Source: Larix sibirica (Eukaryota > Streptophyta > Pinopsida > Pinales > Pinaceae). From it: DNA of 25,510 nucleotides. This document shows, in pieces, positions 1 through 9,860 of the stretch (its first letter is position 1; each line of letters starts with the position of its first letter). The stretch spans positions 1 through 25,510 of the forward strand of contig NWUY0304654757.1 in the NCBI GenBank assembly GCA_004151065.3, written 5' to 3'. The notes below the pieces were generated by a model that saw only the letters and a program-made list of their open reading frames with translations, ran no database searches and was not told where the DNA came from. A program made the translations under genes and the position numbers.

Positions 1-17
1 GGGGGGGGGGGGGGGGG
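1..17. other. Terminal poly-G run, probable sequencing or assembly artefact
   Basis: The window opens with 17 consecutive G residues, and the sequence is ordinary mixed composition immediately after. A pure G run exactly at the end of a sequence is more typical of two-colour Illumina no-signal calls or contig-end error than of biology. A real G tract cannot be excluded from sequence alone. Confidence 0.6.
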
Positions 18-1774
18 TGCACATCACACAATAAACGTTCAATCCATAAACGAAAGATAAACTTATGAACCCTTTTTCATTAAGTTTCTATATGTATGTT
101 TGGCGAGATGGATTCAATTACTTCTCTACGAACTAGAGATATAGATCTCTCTCTACTCGAAAAATAAATAAATCTACATGGTGTGACATTCTATGTGTCC
201 TATACGGGGGAATTCTCTATATATATGAGACTCGCATCCCTGGTTTCACTTTTCCATTTTAATTAGGAATCGCTCCGCTCCTCATTTTTATGGGTTCGAT
301 GAGAACCAACTCATCGGGGCACAGAAATGGATTTTATTCTTACTGAAGCCCTTTCATTTCGTTTACCTAGGGGCAGGATGCTGTCGATTGCTTTGAGGTT
401 TAAGGGAAGGAAGGGGCCCGCATAGCCAACAAATTCGGACCAGGCGCCAAGTTCGCTTGGAACTTGATGTAACAAAACCTTCTCATTCAATACAGGAAGG
501 AGGTTATCGACGGAAGACCCGCGGGATAGCAAAGAATAACAGTTTATTGCTTGCTTTCTTTTACTTTCCCGGGAGTGTAGCTAGTTGATGCTGTCGATCC
601 ACTCGACACAGGTGGAGATGCCAGTCATAGCTTGGTGAGCCCGGTAGTCTCATTCATGCAGGCAAGTCAGGTTGTGCCAGTTTTAGGTGTACCCATCCTA
701 GCTCCTCCAAACAGTCCATCCATGTGAGAGGAGTCCCTTTTCTAAACTCCATGGCCGAAAGAAAGGAAAGGAAAGGAAATTTACACCATGCCACATACAA
801 GAGAATGCTTACACATGTTGCTAGCGTTAGTTGCCTAGCTTTTTTTGGTGGTGTCTTGCTAGAGCTAGTCCATGAACTCTAGTCAGCAGTGCATGAAGCT
901 AGTGCAAAATTGATGGCTTCTGGTCAGTTGGAACTAACAACTCTTTCTATTTGAAGCTTCAACTAGTTCTAATTAGCTGTGCTTACCCCTATGGAACCGG
1001 AGTTCCGACCTTGGCTGGGCTACTGGGATGGACAGTGCGCTACTCGACTTGGCTAATACACTGGTTATGCTGCCCTAGGAAATGGCTGGGCTAATCGAAT
1101 GGGATTCTGCAATCTCTACATCGCTATGCCATGGACTACTCAACTTGGCTGGCTGCAATGATAGGTTGTTACCCTCTATCAGATGGTCTCCATATCCGAG
1201 AAAGTATGCCTAGCATGTTAGGCAAGGAAAAAAATCCAGTGGATGTCGATTTTTATATTGCATAAATACTACATAATATATCAATATATTTTTCTCTACT
1301 GGGTTTAATAATGTGCCATTGAAAAAGAAAGAAATAAAAATTTATAAGAGCTCTAATGAACTGATTGGATTGGATTTTCTCAACTGATGAGTCTTCTGAG
1401 TTGGCTGGCCGGTAAGGAGCGGCCAAAGGGGACTTATTAGGCTTCCGAGAGGGGTGCCGGATTAACACTGCCAGCGTTTGAGGTTGGACGGTCCAACGGG
1501 TGGAAGCCAACATATTGGGGCTGGAGCGCGGTCCAACGGACGGGCTACAGATATCTTTAGGGATAGTCCTTCCCACCGGCACAGGACGGCACCAGCAAGG
1601 GGACAACCGACAGAGCCGATACTTACAGAGACAGGCATAACCAGTGCTCACACAGTTTTGGTCATTCAAGTATAGCTAACTCCCCTGGTTCAGATAGACG
1701 ACTGGTGGAATGTCCGATCGCTTACCGTCAACCTAGGGTTGAGGCCCGCCCTAAGAAAAAGGGGGTCCTTCGCG

Positions 1775-1830
1775 TAGCTCAGGCTTTGAGGGTAAGAAAG
1801 AAATATAGGGCCAGGACCTCGCCTGAGCTA
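1775..1830. repeat. Perfect 10-bp inverted repeat with 36-nt spacer
   Basis: TAGCTCAGGC at 1775-1784 is the exact reverse complement of GCCTGAGCTA at 1821-1830, so a stem-loop is possible. The left arm resembles a tRNA D-arm (TAGCTCAG), but no T-arm or acceptor stem lies at the expected spacing, so I do not call a tRNA. Function is unknown. Confidence 0.4.
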
Positions 1831-3596
1831 TCTCTTTGAGGGGAACAAAGAGAAGTATAATCTTACCTTATGGCTAGCTAGATTGAGGGAATAAAATAGT
1901 ATCCTGTACCTGAGCAAAGAGAAGGTTCCTCTCATTTCTTGGCCCTTAGAATTCCCTGGTATTCTCGAAGCCCAAAGAGATTAGGAGGTGGGTCCGGCTG
2001 CTTTCAAAAGGCAGGAAGCAACCCAGAAAGATACAAGAGGAGCAACCCAACTGAAGGGAGAGTTAATTATACCATTTTTAGAAACCTCCTCAACAGCGTC
2101 AGGAGAGACTTCTAAATGCTACTAGGATTTAGAGGCATGCACCCTCTGAGCAATCTCGGACTGCTACTTTAACCCGCCTAAGTTGGACAGTGGGATATCA
2201 ATTTTGATGAGGATGGATGATTTCATGATTTCTGGATGGACCTAGATTGAAAATATAGCACCATTGGTCAATATACTTGCCTATGACCGCAGCTACCCGA
2301 CCTTGATGATTCTAATTTTCAAATATAACTTAAGTTTTGCAGTAACTAAAATGCCCAATCCTGCAATCCCCCTAATATGGCCCCAGATTCCCTTAATGTG
2401 GCCACTCTACCCGTACTGAAGCTCTTGGAGTTATGTCTTTGCACCGAAACTATTACCACTCACGTGTACGCAACCGGAACATACCAAATCGTGTGTGGAT
2501 CCAACCTACTGCTTTAGAATACTAACCATCCTACCAACTGGAAAGCACTTTGACCTTGTTCCGCTTCATAATACCAATACTTGAACCTCGTGAAAGTAAG
2601 GTCCTATGGAGATACATTATCGGGGTTTCTTATTCAATCAAAACATCAAAGGGCCTGTTTCTTTCATCTCTTCTACAAGACATAACCGGACCCCTCGTTT
2701 CATACATTTTTTATACATAACTATAAATAGTGGGGGGCTAACTTTGAGACCCGCTTTAGTGCGTTCAATAAATGACAAGCCCCTCAATCTTAGTCTTAGT
2801 TTGAATGAGCTCAACTTAGGTAGAATCAACCCGCCAATAAGTAAATAAGTCCGGCCTCCGGAGGACATATGCTCACCTCCCGAGGGGCACCCTCTCCTTA
2901 TAACCATTATAACCCAAGAGTAAAAGTCAAACTAAACCCATAGGAGTTTTATGCATATTGTTTCAGAGCAGGCTTGGACATTACACCACCGGCTCTTGGG
3001 GACACTGCTTCGAGACGGTGTGGTTCCACAACCTTTTTTATAATGCGTTTAGTTTTGGCTCAGGAGAGAACGATATAAGGAACAGGCCTTATAACAATGG
3101 CAGAAGGAGACAAGGAGCTGGCCTTAGAGCGATGGGGAGAACGAGCGCGTCGCCCCAAAGCAAAGCGCTGAGTATCGAACACCAGAGCGCCCAGAACCTT
3201 GTTGAGTTCAAGCCGAGTATCCTGTTCCTTAGTGAGAGCTAGCCTGAGCGCCAGTGAATCCAGAATAGAGGAGGGAACTAGCTTTGAGACGGTTATTTTG
3301 CCAAGACATTCACTTGGTTCCGCTATATCAGGTAGGACACAGCCCTGCCCCATTTCAATGTGGTTCCGCTAATTAGGTGAGGAAACTCTCTCGATGCTCA
3401 CTTGGTAACCCTTAAAATGGGAAAGCTTACCTCGATTGGAAGGCAGTTGGAAAACAGTTATAAAGCAGTTGGAGTCTAGGGCCTTAAACCCAGTGGGAGA
3501 AAAGCGGCTTAATGCAGATTCTCATTCGATAAAACACTGGAATAGATGGTTTTTCGCGGACTGATTCAATATGATCCGATCAATGGTATGACTCGT

Positions 3597-3648
3597 TGGT
3601 TCTCCACCCAAGGATGATTACTTTCTATGGTTTTCTACCCAAGGATGA
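3597..3648. repeat. Short tandem duplication, 31-bp period
   Basis: The 21 bases at 3597-3617 recur at 3628-3648 with two mismatches; both copies end in ACCCAAGGATGA. This is a small old duplication with no associated gene. Confidence 0.6.
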
Positions 3649-4007
3649 GGGCATCGCTTGCTCTACCCAGAATAGAATCAATGGGATAGCTTTCCACGGG
3701 TTGTTCTATCAACTGAGCTGGGTTCTATAAAAAACTGTATCCTTATTTTTAAGGTCCTGGATATAACATAGACTGAGAGATAATGGGCTAGAGCAGACTC
3801 AAGAATAACTAACACTTTGAAGCGGCGAGGGGGGAGAAACCAAACGAAGTTACTATTTTATTTATAATACGGGGGAAAACGGAATGACTAGTGGACCAAA
3901 CCAACCATCTCTTCTAGGGCTACTTATTTCGGGTAAGTTGTAAGTAGTTACTTTCCCCCGCCCCGCCCTGAAATAGAAGTGGAGGTGGAGCTGGCTGAAG
4001 TCAAAGT

Positions 4008-4078
4008 GGTAAATTTGAGAGTGAGAAGGTGGCCTTATATCGAACCTGGCCTTAGATCGAGTAGCTGGTAATTTCAAT
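4008..4078 (+). repeat. Dispersed repeat family (GGTAAATTC / CTGGCCTT), copy 1
   Basis: This diverged copy reads TGGTAAATTTGAGAG, then CGAACCTGGCCTTAGAT, then GAGTAGCTGGTAATTTC. Its second half closely matches the reverse complement of 22057-22090, and its first half is a weaker match to the copies at 4163 and 4483. The overlapping minus-strand frame here is only a shadow of the repeat and is not a gene. Confidence 0.6.
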
Positions 4079-4139
4079 ATGTAAAAGTGGTAAGTAAATT
4101 GTTGAATTAAAAGGCGTCCTTGCCCTCCTATCGTCGGGC

Positions 4140-4202
4140 AAGACCTATCGGACGTATAAAAATGGTAAATTCCTCTCTATGAACCCGGCCTTTAAGATGG
4201 TA
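4140..4202 (+). repeat. Dispersed repeat family (GGTAAATTC / CTGGCCTT), copy 2
   Basis: Bases 4163-4202 match 4483-4522 at 39 of 40 positions. The flanking 4140-4172 segment, starting AAGACCTATCGGAC, matches 15795-15827 at 29 of 33. A small hairpin (CTTGCCC ... GGGCAAG) lies just upstream at about 4119-4142. A third, weaker copy follows directly from 4198, with TGGTAAATTC and CACCTGGCCTT. Confidence 0.75.
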
Positions 4203-4482
4203 AATTCAACTCTGTTCACCTGGCCTTCCTTCTAACTGGTGCTGCAGGCTATGCTCCTACCCTCCTGGTAGGGTTCTGCATCTGGCTCTCGAATTGGAAG
4301 GAATGGTGCAGTGGACTCTGGATCTTTCTATGAGCAAAAAGAAATGTAATGGCGGCGAGCAAAGTGATGGCAGGGAAGCTGGAACTGGGCGAAGGGAAGC
4401 GTATTCTTCAACTGGATAAAGATAACACTATAACTAGCTGTCTCTCCTACCAGAAATCGAAAGCAACGGTTTCATCTGATTG

Positions 4483-4522
4483 TGGTAAATTCCTCTCTAT
4501 GAACCTGGCCTTTAAGATGGTA
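4483..4522 (+). repeat. Dispersed repeat family (GGTAAATTC / CTGGCCTT), copy 3
   Basis: This is nearly identical (39 of 40) to 4163-4202, the only difference being CCTGG versus CCCGG. The 73-codon plus-strand frame at 4349-4570 runs through this repeat and owes part of its length to it, so I do not treat it as a gene. Confidence 0.75.
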
Positions 4523-4939
4523 GATTATCCTCTAATAACCCGTCCTCGCCCTCAGAAGGACGATCAATAAATTCGTATGGGTATTATTTCTATTTCCTGA
4601 ACCTGGAAGCTCGTATCCTCGCTCAAATTTTTCCCTCTATAACACCGTTGCAGTTGAGCCCTTCAAACCAATAGCTGGCTGGATGGGACGAATGGGATGA
4701 GATGACAGCAGACCAAACAAAATAGAAGATCCAGCTCTGCAAAGAAGGGAGGCGGGTGACTTCAAGGAGCTGAACAGAGAGAGAGGCTAGGTGAGGTACC
4801 CCTCATGCCTTTGCTTCAGTGGGACCTTTGCATCCATTGCTTTACATTGCTCTGACTCTATAGGTCTGGGTAGGACCTTTTGCTTGCTCTGTTGCTTGAT
4901 CCCTATGTGAGTGTTGCTTGGAGAGCTCTGCTGCAATAG
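4523..4939. other. Unassigned stretch downstream of the copia relic
   Basis: No gene is visible. On the minus strand this is where a copia element would continue into RNase H, but I cannot read any of the usual RNase H motifs. The copia relic therefore appears to stop near 4940. Confidence 0.5.
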
Positions 4940-5510
4940 GTGTATAGATCGGTTTATAGGTGGCTACTTGACTGGATTTGCCATGACCCTGCTAACAACT
5001 CCCACTACATGGAAAATATAAGGGCTTATATAAACCATTGCATACATGAGAGAACCAATCGCATTTGCATGAAGCACCCTAGCCATGTGCTTTGCCTAAA
5101 CTTATATTTTTGGACACATTTCTACTGAAAGCTTTACTCCAACTGGGATTGGTGTCCGAACAGGTTTGCAATCTTGCATTCTGAACCAACTAAGTATATA
5201 AGAAATATATTTTATCTAGCTCAGCCAAATCTGTCGATTTTTGCAGTTTATCCTCACTTCTATGCCTAGACAATAATGCACCTCACCAAGATCTTTCATG
5301 TCCAACTCTGCGGACAGTTGGGACTGTGTCAAATTTCTTAATTCTTTGCTATCGTTGATCAACAATATGTCATCCACATAGAATATGAGGACAATAAAGT
5401 GACTTCAAATTGATTTGGAATAGATGCAATGATCAGCCTCACTATGCACAAATCCTTGCCCCAACACATACCTATTAATTTATTATAAAAATGAAACTCC
5501 TCTAAAAGAT
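4940..5510 (-). pseudogene. Ty1/copia retrotransposon reverse-transcriptase relic
   Basis: Read on the minus strand in one frame, this is the C-terminal part of a copia reverse transcriptase and the segment after it. In order it shows QGFVHSEADHCIYSK, then the catalytic YVDD box in FIVLIFYVDDILLI. Next come LSAELDMKDLGEVHYCLGIEV, DCKPVRTPIPVGVKLS, GSLMYAMV and VVGVVSRVMANP. These blocks are characteristic of plant copia polyproteins, where the enzyme copies element RNA into DNA. The frame holds no evident frameshift but several stops: TGA at 5405-5407, TAG at 5216-5218, TAA at 5102-5104, TAG at 5096-5098, TAG at 4964-4966, and two TAA codons near 5480. Two of the TAGs fall where the family usually has Gln. 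Gag, protease, integrase and RNase H are not visible, so this is a dead fragment. Plus-strand frames here are antisense shadows. Confidence 0.92.
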
Positions 5511-5703
5511 CTCACGGGCAATGGGCAGAGGACAAATGCTCAACAATCTTGTAGATGGGAACCATAATAAAAAAAGGGCCATATATATACACCTCGACTA
5601 TCTCGCGGATGGGATAAAATAAGAACCAGGGTCATGCATATAGTACGTCAACCGCGCACTCATCCACCCTACTCGATGGACATGAGCGGGGACCAAGAAT
5701 ATA

Positions 5704-5715
5704 GCTCTGATACCA
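5704..5715 (-). promoter_or_regulatory. LTR-retrotransposon primer-binding site (initiator Met tRNA type)
   Basis: On the minus strand this reads TGGTATCAGAGC, the usual plant primer-binding site complementary to the 3' end of initiator methionine tRNA, where minus-strand DNA synthesis begins. It lies three bases inside a putative LTR end at 5719. The copia relic lies downstream in the same orientation, but only about 200 bases away, so gag to integrase must have been deleted if both belong to one element. Confidence 0.8.
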
Positions 5716-5718
5716 AGA

Positions 5719-6140
5719 TGTAACACCCCCGTCCTATACAGGGATGCCACCAAACTACACCACAAAATTTCGCTACTTCTAGACACCAATGCATCATACT
5801 AAAGCACTATTCATTGATCAGACACTGCACCACAGGGGAATGTAAGCTCGGAACAGTGAACACAACCATGGGTAAATTACCAAAGGCTAAACAAAACTTA
5901 ATTCTGCTCCGGGCATCGCTCCGGCTAGAGAACGACGGGGATAGGAACAAGAGCGATCCAGTCATCAGCCCCCGCCTGAATAAGAGCGATGGTGAAGCGA
6001 CAAGGACCCGCGACGGCAATAGAACTGATCAAAATCAAGTTTGCATCTAAGTCTGGAAAAGGGTTTGTCCTGATAACTCCCTGAGGTCCAATTAGGACTC
6101 AGCAATTAATAAATTTAGGGTTATTTCACTGAGTCAAACA
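5719..6140 (-). mobile_element. Probable LTR edge and flank (far boundary uncertain)
   Basis: On the minus strand, the sequence next to the primer-binding site ends ...GGGTGTTACA, giving the CA terminus expected of an LTR. The plus strand therefore starts TGTAACACCCC. I could not find the other LTR terminus or a second LTR copy, so the extent given is only a guess. Overlapping 70-78-codon frames on both strands at 5807-6050 match nothing I know. Confidence 0.45.
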
Positions 6141-6808
6141 AATAGGGAAGCTATGAACCCAAACCATGCCAACAGCCATTTAAGTCTAGTCTCATAGTTG
6201 CTCCAGGTGTCTAAGTATCCTATAACTTAGAGTCCAGAAAGAATTACAAGGGTAACACACATCCATTATTAAAACACTAAGCATATTTTGCCAGAAATAA
6301 CCAAGACACAGTCATACATTAAAATAAGGATACTACTGCACTTTTTGAAATACCAACTCACTAATTCAGTCACCATTTACAGTACACAAGGAAATGTATT
6401 GCTCCGGGTGCTAAGAATGCACTTTTCATCCTATTCTCTGCACTACAATGTCACATGAATGGCTGTCTATATCCCGGAGAGTATGGACATGGAGCAACAT
6501 AGTCCAATAATAATAATGAAATGAAGTACATGCTACAAATATCCTGCATCCAATACAAGTTACTAAGAATTAAAGTCTATATTTATAATTACATCATGGT
6601 ATCCATTGCATCAGACAAGAACGCTACATACATGAATAATTTGATAATTGACGGCTAGAAAACAATCTAAGTAAATAGCATCATCCAATTAATTACTTAA
6701 AGGCAATATTAGGAAAACCATTGCCTCATAAAGTGCTGTAGCCACTAGAACGCAAGGGCACCAGTTAGTGAGTCAATCCAATTAAAAGGAAGATGAAACT
6801 ACAATCAG
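6141..6808. other. Unassigned AT-rich stretch
   Basis: No gene or RNA is recognised. The composition is AT-richer than the first 4 kb and like the retroelement sequence on either side. It may be the 3' flank or the degraded 3' end of LINE B, but no poly-A tail or target-site duplication could be picked out. Confidence 0.45.
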
Positions 6809-7351
6809 CTAGATGCAGAGATAGAGTAACCACCTACAAGTGGTTAATGCAATTAAGCTTATTTTGCTAAGTTGAAATAATCCCCTTCCCATAAATGAAA
6901 ACCTTCCTTTGGTTAGGAGCCCTTGTTGCAGGACATTCCACCAGAAGGTTATGAGTTTTCCTTTAATTGGATTAGAGGCTAGGGTTTTGAAGCAAGCTTT
7001 CCATTCTTCCAAAGAGAATGATGTTCCCCATTTATTGTTTCGCTTATTTGTGAAGTAGCTATAAAAACAAGGATACAATACCTTATACCAAGTTTGGGTC
7101 ACTTATTTAGTTCAAATCAAATTATTATCCTACATCCAATCTTGCATTATGAAATGAGGTGCATGGTTTTAGAGCCTTCCTAACAATTAAAGCTTGATGT
7201 TATCAATGATCCTCCTTATAGCATGTCTGTCTTTAGATTGGAGCTTTCACTCTTGTTTTATCTGTCCCCAGGGTTTCCATGAGTTGTAGTTAATGTCCCA
7301 TAGATCACTAACAGAGGAGAGACCTATGTTATAAAGTGTTTTTGCTGGAAA

Positions 7352-7413
7352 CCTTGCCCTCCCTTTGGTCAAGCAAGCCTTTCCTTGCCCTCCCTTTGGT
7401 CAAGCAAGCCTTT
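7352..7413. repeat. Exact 31-bp tandem duplication inside LINE B
   Basis: The unit beginning CCTTGCCCTCCCTTTGG occurs at 7352-7382 and again, identically, at 7383-7413. It ends exactly where the 63-base segment shared with 9861-9923 begins. A perfect duplication in otherwise decayed DNA is either recent or an assembly product. It may be what broke the assembly here. Confidence 0.85.
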
Positions 7414-7476
7414 CCTTTTGTGGAGACACAATGGAAATACTTATTACTTTACCAAAGGTGACCACCAGATATTATA
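7414..7476. repeat. 63-bp sequence repeated exactly at 9861-9923 (left copy)
   Basis: This runs from CCTTTTGTGGAGACACAATG to CACCAGATATTATA and ends at the NN gap. The same 63 bases begin directly after the second NN gap. The arrangement is that of two contig ends overlapping each other, not that of a target-site duplication, which would normally be 5-20 bp. Confidence 0.9.
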
Positions 7477-7478
7477 NN
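7477..7478. other. Scaffold gap (NN)
   Basis: Two undetermined bases mark a scaffold join. Any reading frame that crosses them, such as the 91-codon plus-strand frame at 7365-7640, is unreliable. Confidence 0.98.
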
Positions 7479-8757
7479 GAAATTATCATAAGTAACCTTT
7501 TGAGATTTGATTATCATAACCTTCATGTTTTGTTAGTGTTAACAAACATACCCATACTAAAGCAAAAATACTTAAGAATTTTTTGTTGCTTGTCGAGATC
7601 ATATGGGCTTCTTGACATAATAACAAGATCATCAACATAGAGAAGAAGGAGAAGGAAGATGACTACACCAAAGTAGTGCCAACACAACATGCCTCTTCCA
7701 AACAACCATCTAGATTGTCAATGTAAATACCAAAACTGGTAGGGGATAGGGACAACCTTGCTTAACTCCTATATTATAATTAATTTATTCTGACTGGCAC
7801 TCGAAGTTCCTAAACTTGACAATAACCTTCTCGTACAACCTTGTTGCATTAGTTGTCAACTCGAAAGGGACTTTTAGCTCTTCTAATATATTCCAAAGGT
7901 TGGTTTTGGTCATTGTGTCAAATGCTTTTCTAAAGTCAACAAAGCAACATAGAAGATTGGTTTTGTTATTGTAGCACTCCTCAACAATGGTCCTAAGAGT
8001 AAAAAGGTGGTCCACAATTCATTGATAGCCTAGAAAATTTGCCTAGCCTTTAGCTCTTTTTTCTTGAATTTCTAGGCATATGGTGATCTTCTTTTCCAAA
8101 ATAATTCCATATAATTTGGCTAAAAGAGGGCAAACCATAATGTTCCTACAATTAGATGGATTGTTTTTATCTCCACTTTTAAAAATAGGATAATTGGGCT
8201 TTCAGTATAGGGATGATGATGTGAGGGATGGGGGATGCGAGGGATGGGGATTGCTAAATTAAAGAGCTTGCAGATGTGAGGGATGAGGATAGGCTAACCA
8301 TTTTTTTAGATTTCTCCTTGGTATCATTCAATGTCCTTATATTTCCCTTTTGTGAGTTGCTTAACCCCAAACTCTATGTCTTCTAAAGAGAAAAATTATT
8401 CCTCTATAGAAAGGGTTTGAATGTTGTCCACGACGTCAGGGGATTCATAGATATTTTGAAGGTAGGAATTCCAGTTCCTCAAGGGACTTAGATTGTTTTA
8501 TTTAGCTTTATGAATTAGAAGTTGCCTAAGGAATTTCTTAGGATCTATCGTAGAGAGGCACACAAGATTATCTTGCTTTCTATTTATATAACACATTTTT
8601 TTTTCATTTTAATTAGATATTTGTACCCATAGATCTTGCTGCTTTTTAAGGACTCATTAGAAGCATCCCTAATGGTTTTTCTAGCATGCTTGCACTCATT
8701 CTCATACCAAGGGTTGGTCCAAATAATGTATTTAAGATGCACTTCATGGTCATTCAA
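7479..8757 (-). pseudogene. LINE A retrotransposon reverse-transcriptase relic
   Basis: The minus strand reads, from high to low coordinate, as successive parts of a plant L1-type LINE polyprotein. First comes IIWTNPWYENECKHARKTIR, the linker before the reverse transcriptase. Then YPIFKSGDKNNPSNCRNIMV and PLLAKLYGIILEKKITICLE follow. The 76-codon frame at 7785-8015 has the motif A region CCFVDFRKAFDT (catalytic Asp codon at 7935-7937). Motif B begins GVKQGCP and then shifts frame. The 60-codon frame at 7523-7705 has motif C, LLLYVDDLVIMSRSP (Asp codons 7628-7633), followed by NTNKT; MKVMIIKSQKVTYDNF follows in another frame, up to the gap. Stops near 8020-8050 and several frameshifts make it non-functional. 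It is a different element from LINE B, because both contain their own motif C. Confidence 0.92.
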
Positions 8758-9078
8758 TAAAAATTAATGAAATATTAATAAATCCATTATAATAAGAAAA
8801 CACTTATATCATATCATTCACTAATAATCACAAGGAAAAAAGCCGCGTTGCAGCAAATTCCCTGCCATGGGAAAAAGGTAAAATTGAAGGACTATTTAAG
8901 AGTGTCCGACTCATTCTCCTTTTCCTCCCCAAGAAATCTGTAGATTGACACATGGTTAGAGCACTGTTATTCTCTCATGGGCCCTCTAATGATGTATGCA
9001 TGGATAGTACAATGGAATTCATGTTTGAATTTATTATCGATAACGAATTTCGTGAACATGGAGATTATAATGAGCGGG

Positions 9079-9128
9079 GCACTATTGAATAGTGCTCCAA
9101 TGAACAGGCAGAGCACTATTGAATAATG
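9079..9128. repeat. Palindromic repeat GCACTATTGAATAGTGC with a second imperfect copy
   Basis: Bases 9079-9095 form a 7-bp stem with a TGA loop. A second copy beginning GCACTATTGAATA lies 34 bases on, at 9113-9128, with its stem broken. A weaker relative (GAGCACTGTTATTCTC) occurs near 8959. This may be a fragment of a small repeat element; identity unknown. Confidence 0.5.
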
Positions 9129-9490
9129 TTTCGATACATCTAGTGGAAAACTATTGAAGAGCCTCTCGAGTGTGGGCTTCATCTGTGGCACCCAACTCAT
9201 AGCGAAATGATTCTCATCGGACTTCAGACTCCGAGGAAAAGAATGGGTAGGAAGGGGTGACAGGAAGGCGAGGGTGGAGGAGGCCTGTTGCTGTTGGTCG
9301 TCAACGAGGGGATTGGGCATGGAGCAAGGAATATTGTGGATGGACCCAAATGTGGGACGTCGTGCCATAAAGATGCACACCATGGTGACGAAAGTGTAAA
9401 GAGATAGCAATTGACTTCTATTATTAGTGTGACAACTGCAGATTCCAAATTGTTTTACTTATGCCGATAAATAATTAACTTCCCTACTGA

Positions 9491-9604
9491 TAACATAGTA
9501 AGCATTGTGGTATGCAATTTGAGCTTTGACACTCTAGCCAACACCAATAACATAGTTAGAATTGTGGTATGCATTTTGAGCTATGACACTCCAACAAACA
9601 CCAA
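9491..9604. repeat. Imperfect 57-bp tandem duplication
   Basis: The unit at 9491-9547, beginning TAACATAGTAAGCATTGTGG, recurs at 9548-9604 as TAACATAGTTAGAATTGTGG with a handful of substitutions. The two copies are directly adjacent. Confidence 0.85.
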
Positions 9605-9858
9605 TATCTATTCAGACTGCACTCCATATATCATTTTTTGAATTCACTTTTCTTTCTACATCTGAGTTAAATAATTTCTTCTAACCAACATTTGTAAGTA
9701 ATTTTATTTAAATTTTAACGTGTTTGAGTAGGTCGTTATATACCTATATTACACATTTTTGGTAGCAATGTTTATGGACAATCCGTCAGTGCGGACACTG
9801 ATTGATATCCCTAGTCTGAATGGTTCGTATCTAGAACAAAATAAGTACACAATACAAA

Positions 9859-9860
9859 NN
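9859..9860. other. Scaffold gap (NN)
   Basis: This second undetermined pair of bases marks the right end of the 2.4-kb segment that carries LINE A. Confidence 0.98.

Larger units (their letters stand above)
18..4130. other. Unassigned non-coding stretch
   Basis: No recognisable gene was found on either strand. The open frames are all shorter than 140 codons, have unremarkable composition and match no family I know, including the GC-richer overlapping frames near 1.25-1.68 kb and those at 2.6-3.35 kb. Short duplicated words are present, such as a 15-base near-repeat at 1040-1054 and 1136-1150 and a 10-base repeat at 1013 and 1084. There is also a 10-base palindrome (CCTCCGGAGG) at 2855-2864. 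The texture suits plant mitochondrial intergenic DNA but is not diagnostic. Confidence 0.5.
6809..7476 (-). pseudogene. LINE B retrotransposon relic, C-terminal part (zf-RVT-like)
   Basis: On the minus strand, a 97-codon frame (6809-7102) holds NNKWGTSFSLEEWKACF, then GKLITFWWNVLQQGLLTKGR. This is the W...L-WR-L-x-T-R pattern of the zf-RVT region at the C-terminus of plant L1-type LINE reverse transcriptases. The paired cysteines that normally follow are not evident. Upstream, at about 7240-7330, another frame gives IGLSSVSDLWDINYNSWKPW, also LINE-like. Stops and frame changes separate the pieces. The part closer to the N-terminus lies at 9861-10785, and reading continues through the 63 bases shared by both parts. 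The element is inactive. Confidence 0.8.
8758..9858. other. Unassigned stretch between LINE A and the second gap
   Basis: The longest open frame of the window lies here (minus strand, 8967-9410, 147 codons). It contains QQQQ and a hydrophobic segment near IVLCLFIGALF but matches no family I know. It overlaps a duplicated palindrome and is probably fortuitous. A short potential hairpin (TCAGTG CGGA CACTGA) sits at 9786-9801. Nothing LINE-like is visible beyond about 8757. Confidence 0.45.

Noticed and set aside
1478-1675. 65-codon GC-richer plus-strand frame
   Set aside because: An overlapping 138-codon frame is open on the other strand. Neither has a recognisable domain, and both probably reflect locally low stop-codon density.
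4940-5128. 62-codon plus-strand open frame
   Set aside because: It is the antisense shadow of the copia reverse-transcriptase relic.
7365-7640. 91-codon plus-strand open frame
   Set aside because: It crosses the NN gap and runs antisense to two LINE relics, so it is an artefact.
8967-9410. 147-codon minus-strand open frame, the longest in the window
   Set aside because: It matches no domain I know, overlaps a duplicated palindrome, has no supporting neighbours and lies in a segment of doubtful placement. A chance frame is likelier.
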